Shown here in pieces: positions 1-3,997 of a stretch of DNA of 6,351 nucleotides. Origin of the DNA: Candidatus Bathyarchaeum sp. (GTDB lineage: Archaea > Thermoproteota > Bathyarchaeia > Bathyarchaeales > Bathyarchaeaceae); contig PIXS01000261.1 of assembly GCA_003096255.1 (NCBI GenBank), positions 1 to 6,351 on the forward strand, given 5' to 3'. The notes under the pieces were generated by a model that saw only the letters and a program-made list of their open reading frames with translations, was not told the DNA's origin and did no database searches. Positions within the stretch are counted from its first letter, which is position 1, and each line of letters begins with the position of its first letter. The translations under genes and the position numbers were made by a program.

Positions 1-678
1 AAGAAGGCGATTATCGAAAACAAGCAGAATGCGGTAATCACAGAAGTTAAAGCCGCCTCGCCATCAAGAGGAACAATAACGAAAAGCTTTGACCCAAAAG
101 AAGTTGCAGCATCCATGAAAAGAGGAGGAGCAACAGGAATATCGGTTCTGACAGAACCCAAACATTTCAATGGCTCTCTCAGTTACCTAGCACAGGTCAG
201 GGAGACTGTTGAGCTTCCAGTTCTCATGAAAGACATAATCATAGACACAGTTCAGCTTGAGGCAGCTTCAATAATTGGAGCCAACGTTGTCCTTCTGATA
301 GAAGCCCTCTTCGAACGAGGATACAGCAAACACAGTCTTGAAGAAATGATAGCAGAAGCCCATGAAAGAGACCTTGAGGTGTTACTGGAAACCCACAACG
401 AAGACGAGTTCCGTTCTGCCATAGAAACTGATTCTGACCTTGTTGGAATCAACAATCGCGACCTAAGAACGCTCAAAGTTGACATAGGCGTAACTGAGAG
501 AATCCTAGAAAAGGTCGATAGCCAAGGTAAGGTTGTTGTTAGCGAAAGCGGAATGATGGCGCCTGAAGACATTCGTTTTCTTCAGGGATGTGGCGCTCAA
601 GCTTTTTTAATCGGGTCAGCAATCATGATGGCTGGCAACATCGAAAAAAAGGTTAAGGAGTTTGTTACTGCACAATGA
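1..678 (+). CDS. trpC: Indole-3-glycerol-phosphate synthase, 5'-truncated by window edge
   Basis: Converts CdRP to indole-3-glycerol phosphate, the penultimate stage of tryptophan synthesis; cytosolic (beta/alpha)8 barrel. The reading frame is open from base 1, so the true start lies upstream; 225 residues are present of a family length near 250, so roughly 25-40 N-terminal residues are missing. The first Met in view (base 115) is internal because the family motif ITEVKAASPSRG precedes it. Counting from base 1, residues matching the known catalytic set of Sulfolobus IGPS are visible: Glu15 and Lys17 (Glu51/Lys53), Lys77 in LMKD (Lys110), Glu130 in LLETH (Glu159), Asn151 in GINNRD (Asn180), and Glu182-Ser183 in SESG (Glu210/Ser211). 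A phosphate-binding IGSA motif sits at about 204-207. The stop codon overlaps the trpF start as ATGA, so the two are translationally coupled. It appears fully functional; identification is secure. Confidence 0.97.
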   Translation, partial: KKAIIENKQNAVITEVKAASPSRGTITKSFDPKEVAASMKRGGATGISVLTEPKHFNGSLSYLAQVRETVELPVLMKDIIIDTVQLEAASIIGANVVLLIEALFERGYSKHSLEEMIAEAHERDLEVLLETHNEDEFRSAIETDSDLVGINNRDLRTLKVDIGVTERILEKVDSQGKVVVSESGMMAPEDIRFLQGCGAQAFLIGSAIMMAGNIEKKVKEFVTAQ

Positions 679-1337
679 GAAGGGTCAGAGTGAAGATTTG
701 CGGAATAACCCGAGAAGAGGACTTGGACGCTGCTGTGGCTGCAGGAGCGGACGCTGTCGGATTCCTTGTTGGAGTTACCTCATCGCCAAGAAATCTGACC
801 CTAGAAAGGGCCAAAATGCTGCTGAAGAAGGTGCCAGTCTTTGTTGACAGTGTGGTGGTTACGGCACCTGAGAGCATCAAGGGGCTCGTCGAAGTCTGTG
901 AAGAACTGAAACCGTCAGCCATCCAACTTCATGGAAAAAAGGATTTTGGAGCTTCAAAAGTTCGCGAGAGATTAAGGGACACATATCTGATAAAGACAGT
1001 TTACGTGACAAAAGATGCCTTGAAGGAAACAGCTGTAGAGGAACTGAAAGCCTTTGATGCTGTGCTTTTGGATTCCTTCATTAAAGGGCAATACGGCGGA
1101 ACAGGTAGGGTTCATGACTGGAATCTAAGCAAGCAAATCAAGGAAGCTGTTGCGCCCCTTCCACTCATCCTTGCGGGAGGTTTGAAGCCTGAAAACGTCA
1201 AGGAAGCAGTGCAGACGGTTCAGCCTTATGCTGTGGATGTTGCTAGCGGCGTTGAACTTCGACCCGGAGTCAAGGATCATGAGAAAGTTCAGGCGTTTGT
1301 TGAAAATGCAAAGGAAATCAAGTTACAGGACAAATGA
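675..1337 (+). CDS. trpF: Phosphoribosylanthranilate isomerase
   Basis: Isomerises N-(5-phosphoribosyl)anthranilate to CdRP, the substrate of the preceding gene's product; a small cytosolic (beta/alpha)8 barrel. The 220-residue length is normal for the family. The N-terminal strand VKICGIT carries the catalytic Cys9, and LLDS carries the general acid Asp133. QLHG (84-87), LAGGL (166-170) and the phosphate-binding DVASGVE (188-194) are further family signatures. The ATG at 675 is chosen because it overlaps the trpC stop (ATGA). The nearest purine-rich site, AGGAG at 656-660, is 14 nt away, which is long, so re-initiation by ribosomes finishing trpC is more likely than independent loading. A GTG at 690 would give a start six codons from the motif edge and cannot be excluded. 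No missing residues or frame damage are seen. Confidence 0.97.
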   Translation: MRRVRVKICGITREEDLDAAVAAGADAVGFLVGVTSSPRNLTLERAKMLLKKVPVFVDSVVVTAPESIKGLVEVCEELKPSAIQLHGKKDFGASKVRERLRDTYLIKTVYVTKDALKETAVEELKAFDAVLLDSFIKGQYGGTGRVHDWNLSKQIKEAVAPLPLILAGGLKPENVKEAVQTVQPYAVDVASGVELRPGVKDHEKVQAFVENAKEIKLQDK

Positions 1338-1339
1338 GC

Positions 1340-1345
1340 AGGTGA
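1340..1345 (+). promoter_or_regulatory. Shine-Dalgarno site that fixes the trpB TTG start
   Basis: AGGTGA lies in the 14-nt gap after trpF, six bases before the TTG at 1352. It matches the archaeal 16S rRNA 3' end (GGTGA core). No ATG or GTG start lies between the trpF stop and the conserved FGDYGGQY region, so this site supports TTG as the genuine initiation codon. Confidence 0.75.
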
Positions 1346-1351
1346 ATTAGA

Positions 1352-2527
1352 TTGAAGAAGAAAGGAAAATTTGGAGATTACGGCGGACAGTACGTGAATG
1401 AAGTGTTGATGCCGATTCTCATCGAGCTGGAAGCAGCCTTCGAGAAAAATTATCCAACACCGGAATTTCAAGCCAAATTCAACGGATTGCTGAGGGATTA
1501 CGCTGGAAGACCAACTTCCCTCTATTACGCAAAGAATTTCAGCGAACTTGTTGGCTGCAAAGTCTACCTCAAAAGAGAAGACCTAGTGTGTGGAGGCTCA
1601 CATAAACTCAACAACACCTTAGGTCAGGCCCTGTTAACCAAGGAAATGGGTAAAACACGGTTAATCACCGAAACTGCGGCAGGACAGCACGGGCTTGCAA
1701 CAGCCATGGCAGGCAACGTGTGCGAACTAGAGACAGAAGTCTTCATGGGCGTGAAGGATATCAAACGGCAGGCAAGTAACGTAAAACGAATAAAATTGCT
1801 GGGAGCCAAAGTAACGCCTGTCGACATTGGCATGGGAGTCCTGAAAGATGCTGTTTCTGATACGCTAAGAAAATGGACTGCCTGCTCAACGACCACTCAC
1901 TATCTTATGGGCTCAACTGTTGGTCCCCATCCGTTTCCTGAGATTGTGGCAACGTTCCAGAGTGTAATCGGTAAAGAAATCAAAAAACAGATACTTGAAA
2001 AGGAGGGCAGACTGCCAGACACGATAGTTGCTTGTGGTAGTGGAGGAAGCAATGCGCTGGGAGCCTTCAGACCTTTCATCAAAGAAAAGGATGTCAGGCT
2101 AATCTTTGTTGAGGGCGGAGGTGAGAGCCTAGAATCAGACAACAATGCTGCTGCCTTCGAGATAGGAAAACCAGGAATACTTCACGGCGCATTAATGCAA
2201 GTGCTGCAGGATGAGAATGGCCAGATTAAGCCGTCAAGAACAAGAGCAGCTGGGCTTAATTATCCTGGAAGAGGACCTGAAATCTCGTTCCTAGGCAATA
2301 GTGGTAGGATGCAAACGGGGTACGCCTTTGATAGCCAAGTGTTTGAGGCAGTTAAGGTTATGAGCAAAACTGAGGGCTTGATACCTGCTCTGGAAACAGC
2401 CCATGCTATCGCCTATATGGTGAATCACAAGGAAGTTTTTGACAGGGATGAGCTTGTGGTTTTGAACTTTTCTGGAAGAGGCGACAAGGATTTAGAAACC
2501 ATAATGAGGTATTTCCATGAATCTTGA
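1352..2527 (+). CDS. trpB: Tryptophan synthase beta subunit, TrpB1-type with variant active-site residues
   Basis: PLP enzyme that condenses indole with L-serine to form tryptophan, working in an alpha2beta2 complex with TrpA. The 391-residue length and the N-terminal FGDYGGQY fit the TrpB1 class rather than the longer TrpB2 class. PLP lysine is Lys85 (GGSHKLNN), catalytic Glu107 lies in TETAAGQHG, the phosphate loop is GSGGSNALG (229-237), and Ser374 in NFSGRGDKD would contact the PLP ring nitrogen. Arg139 and Lys165 match Salmonella Arg141 and Lys167. Unusual features: Asn303 (in AGLNYPG) stands where Salmonella has Asp305, Ala109 replaces a glycine of the substrate carboxylate loop, Asn16 replaces the usual Pro in YVPE, and GMGVLKDA replaces the usual GS-rich stretch. 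Start is TTG with a good ribosome binding site. The 3' end overlaps trpA by 11 nt. The function is very likely retained; altered kinetics or allostery is inference. Confidence 0.95.
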   Translation: MKKKGKFGDYGGQYVNEVLMPILIELEAAFEKNYPTPEFQAKFNGLLRDYAGRPTSLYYAKNFSELVGCKVYLKREDLVCGGSHKLNNTLGQALLTKEMGKTRLITETAAGQHGLATAMAGNVCELETEVFMGVKDIKRQASNVKRIKLLGAKVTPVDIGMGVLKDAVSDTLRKWTACSTTTHYLMGSTVGPHPFPEIVATFQSVIGKEIKKQILEKEGRLPDTIVACGSGGSNALGAFRPFIKEKDVRLIFVEGGGESLESDNNAAAFEIGKPGILHGALMQVLQDENGQIKPSRTRAAGLNYPGRGPEISFLGNSGRMQTGYAFDSQVFEAVKVMSKTEGLIPALETAHAIAYMVNHKEVFDRDELVVLNFSGRGDKDLETIMRYFHES

Positions 2528-3335
2528 AGACAAATTCAAAGAACTGAAAAACAAGGGAGAGGGGGCTCACATGCCCCACGTCTACTTCGGAGACCCCAAC
2601 GAAGAGTTTTCCCTCAAACTGATTCAAACATTGGCTGAAAACGGCGCAGACATTCTCGAGTTCGGGATTCCATTCTCTGATCCAACAGCAGATGGAGCAA
2701 CCTTTCAGGCAGTATGCGAGAGTGCACTAGAAAATGGCATAACACCCAGCAAGTGCATTCAGGGAATAAAGGAGCTGCGGGACAGGGGCGTAGAGAATCC
2801 GATTGTGGTAACGACATACTATAACATTCCTTACGTCGCTGGTGTAGGAAATTTCATGAACAGGATAAAGGAAGCAGGCGCCCAAGCCGTAATCATTCCG
2901 AACGTTCCAGTTGAAGAGGCAGATGTCCTGTTGGCTGAAGGAAAACGAAACAACATTCACACAATATTTCAGATAGCCCCAACAACAACCGAAGACAGGC
3001 TCAAGAAAATAACGGACATTGCATCAGGCTTCCTTTACGTCATAAACGTTGAAGGCGTCACAGGAGCACGAGAAAGCCTAGCTGACTCCACCCTGAAGCT
3101 GGTACAAAGAGTTAGACGCCACACTGACATGCCTCTGATGGCAGGCTTCGGCATCTCAAACAAGCAACAAGCTTCAAACGTTGTTGCAGCAGGGGCTGAC
3201 GGCGCAATAGCTGGAAGCTGTTACGCCAAGGTTTATGAGAAGAACCTAGAAAAGCCTGAGGAAACATTGCCCCAGATTGCTGATTTGGTTGGTCAAATTA
3301 AGCAGGGATGTATCGAAGGTTATAGACGAAGATAA
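2517..3335 (+). CDS. trpA: Tryptophan synthase alpha subunit
   Basis: Cleaves indole-3-glycerol phosphate to indole and glyceraldehyde-3-phosphate and passes indole to TrpB through the intersubunit tunnel. The 272-residue length is typical. Catalytic Glu48 and Asp59 sit in the signature running from LEFGIPFSDP to TADG (residues 47-60), corresponding to Salmonella Glu49 and Asp60; Asp55 matches Asp56, which contacts TrpB. Tyr174, loop GVTGAR (180-185), phosphate-binding GFGIS (210-214) and AGSC (232-235) are present. Oddities: PNVPVEE (128-134) has Asn129 where nearly all homologues I know carry Asp (Salmonella Asp130), TYYNIPY replaces the usual YxNP loop, and the first strand reads HVYFGDP instead of the common TAGDP form. 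The ATG at 2517 has GAGGT at 2506-2510 six bases upstream, inside trpB, and overlaps the trpB end by 11 nt, so equimolar coupled synthesis is expected. Confidence 0.95.
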   Translation: MNLEDKFKELKNKGEGAHMPHVYFGDPNEEFSLKLIQTLAENGADILEFGIPFSDPTADGATFQAVCESALENGITPSKCIQGIKELRDRGVENPIVVTTYYNIPYVAGVGNFMNRIKEAGAQAVIIPNVPVEEADVLLAEGKRNNIHTIFQIAPTTTEDRLKKITDIASGFLYVINVEGVTGARESLADSTLKLVQRVRRHTDMPLMAGFGISNKQQASNVVAAGADGAIAGSCYAKVYEKNLEKPEETLPQIADLVGQIKQGCIEGYRRR

Positions 3336-3348
3336 AGAACAAGTACAA

Positions 3349-3385
3349 TTTAATTAGCAAATATCTACGATTGGTTGTAGGGTGA
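3349..3385 (+). promoter_or_regulatory. Possible promoter and ribosome binding site of the mazG-like gene
   Basis: The 54-bp gap after trpA is AT-rich. TTTAATTA at 3349-3356 resembles an archaeal TATA box and would place a start about 25 bases on, near 3375-3382, leaving a very short leader. GGGTGA at 3380-3385 is a strong Shine-Dalgarno site four bases before the ATG at 3390. No clear BRE was recognised, and read-through from the trp operon is an equally possible source of transcript. The ribosome binding site is well supported; the TATA box is tentative. Confidence 0.4.
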
Positions 3386-3389
3386 TTAG

Positions 3390-3677
3390 ATGCAAATCAA
3401 CGAATTCCAAAACATGATGAAGCAACTATACCTTCACAGAGACTCTAAAAGAGGAACAGACGGAACATTAGACTGGCTCATGGATGAAGTTGAGGAGCTA
3501 AGAGAAGCCCTAAAAGAAGACGACACCAAAGCCATAGAAAACGAGTTCGCTGACGTTTTAGCGTGGTTAGCCTCTCTAGCAAACATCGTCAACATAGACT
3601 TGGAGAAAGCCGCACTCTCAAAATATCCCAACAAGTGCCCTAAGTGTGGACTATCGCCCTGCAACTGCCCTTTTTAG
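3390..3677 (+). CDS. MazG-like nucleotide pyrophosphohydrolase with cysteine-rich tail
   Basis: A 95-residue protein of the all-alpha NTP pyrophosphohydrolase (MazG/dUTPase-like) superfamily, which hydrolyses nucleoside triphosphates to monophosphate and pyrophosphate and often removes non-canonical nucleotides. The metal-binding pattern is visible: Glu35-Glu36 and Glu39 (EELRE) on one helix, then Glu52 and Asp55 (EFADV) on the next, with acidic Asp32 and Glu33 beside them. A single domain this short would act as a dimer or tetramer by analogy. Residues 83-93 form a compact four-cysteine tail (Cys83, Cys86, Cys91, Cys93; CPKCGLSPCNC) that could bind zinc; similar tails are known to me on other MazG-like proteins. 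The actual substrate cannot be read from sequence. The start is supported by GGGTGA upstream. The last 38 bp overlap the end of the convergent winged-helix gene. It may share the trp transcript or have its own promoter. Confidence 0.85.
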   Translation: MQINEFQNMMKQLYLHRDSKRGTDGTLDWLMDEVEELREALKEDDTKAIENEFADVLAWLASLANIVNIDLEKAALSKYPNKCPKCGLSPCNCPF

Positions 3678-3951
3678 ATGCGTTCCCACCCACCAGTTTT
3701 TGCTGTCCCACACCAGTCAATTGCCAAAGATAAGGTCGCCTGCCCTTGTGGCTTAGAATGCTTTCTGCCTCAAGCAAATGAAGATGATACAGAACGGTTT
3801 TGTAGCTAAGCTCTGTTTCTCTGGAAATCGTTTTGGCGTTACAAACATTCTTTTCAAGAACAGAGAGTATTTTTGTTCTAGCCGACAGTCCTGGGTGAAT
3901 GTTCCTTTTCAAGTTCAGGAAAGCGTTGGGATTGTATGTTATCTTGAGCAT
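3640..3951 (-). CDS. Small winged-helix DNA-binding protein (ArsR/MarR-like)
   Basis: A basic 103-residue protein, probably a transcription regulator. Residues 22-34 (LSARTKILSVLEK) form the first helix, 38-66 the helix-turn-helix with the recognition helix in SYKTVLYHLHLLE, and 67-86 the wing (SHKGRRPYLWQLT) with a following helix. No transmembrane segment, ligand-binding domain or metal site is evident; single cysteines at 37 and 97 do not form a motif. The start at 3951 is fixed by an in-frame TGA two codons upstream, and GAGG with a four-base gap precedes the ATG. It lies 46 nt behind the DP2 gene on the same strand and no promoter is apparent between them, so co-transcription with polC is likely. 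The last 12 codons and the stop overlap the mazG-like gene on the other strand. The family fold is fairly sure; the regulated target is unknown. Confidence 0.75.
   Translation of the reverse strand: MLKITYNPNAFLNLKRNIHPGLSARTKILSVLEKNVCNAKTISRETELSYKTVLYHLHLLEAESILSHKGRRPYLWQLTGVGQQKLVGGNASKKGSCRAIVHT
3671..3701 (+). terminator. Candidate T-tract termination region after the mazG-like gene
   Basis: Two runs of five T (3671-3675, overlapping the mazG-like stop codon, and 3697-3701) lie on the + strand in a C-rich context. Archaeal RNA polymerase can stop at short T tracts without a hairpin, and + strand transcription from the trp/mazG side must end before running antisense through the polymerase gene. 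The runs are short, so the call is tentative. Confidence 0.25.
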
Positions 3952-3956
3952 GCGCC

Positions 3957-3979
3957 CTCAACCTATGTTCATTGTTGAG
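3957..3979. promoter_or_regulatory. Inverted repeat upstream of the winged-helix gene
   Basis: CTCAAC at 3957-3962 and GTTGAG at 3974-3979 form a perfect 6-bp inverted repeat with an 11-base spacer, ending five bases before the winged-helix ATG. On the - strand transcript the 3' arm supplies the first bases of the GAGG ribosome binding site. It could be an operator for the dimeric regulator encoded next to it, or an RNA hairpin limiting its translation. A 6-bp match of this kind can also arise by chance. Confidence 0.3.
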
Positions 3980-3997
3980 ACAGAAAAGCTTTCTAAG

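Noticed and set aside
252..572. A 106-codon open frame on the - strand within trpC
   Set aside because: It is a serine-rich, low-information shadow of the conserved IGPS frame, with no neighbour or ribosome binding site to support it.
3336..3389. A hairpin-type terminator after trpA
   Set aside because: The gap has only a weak 6-bp stem without a following T run, and it adjoins the ribosome binding site of the next gene, so a leader role fits better.
3778..3978. A 66-codon + strand open frame covering the winged-helix gene
   Set aside because: It is antisense to a clear helix-turn-helix and wing pattern; its product has no recognisable features.
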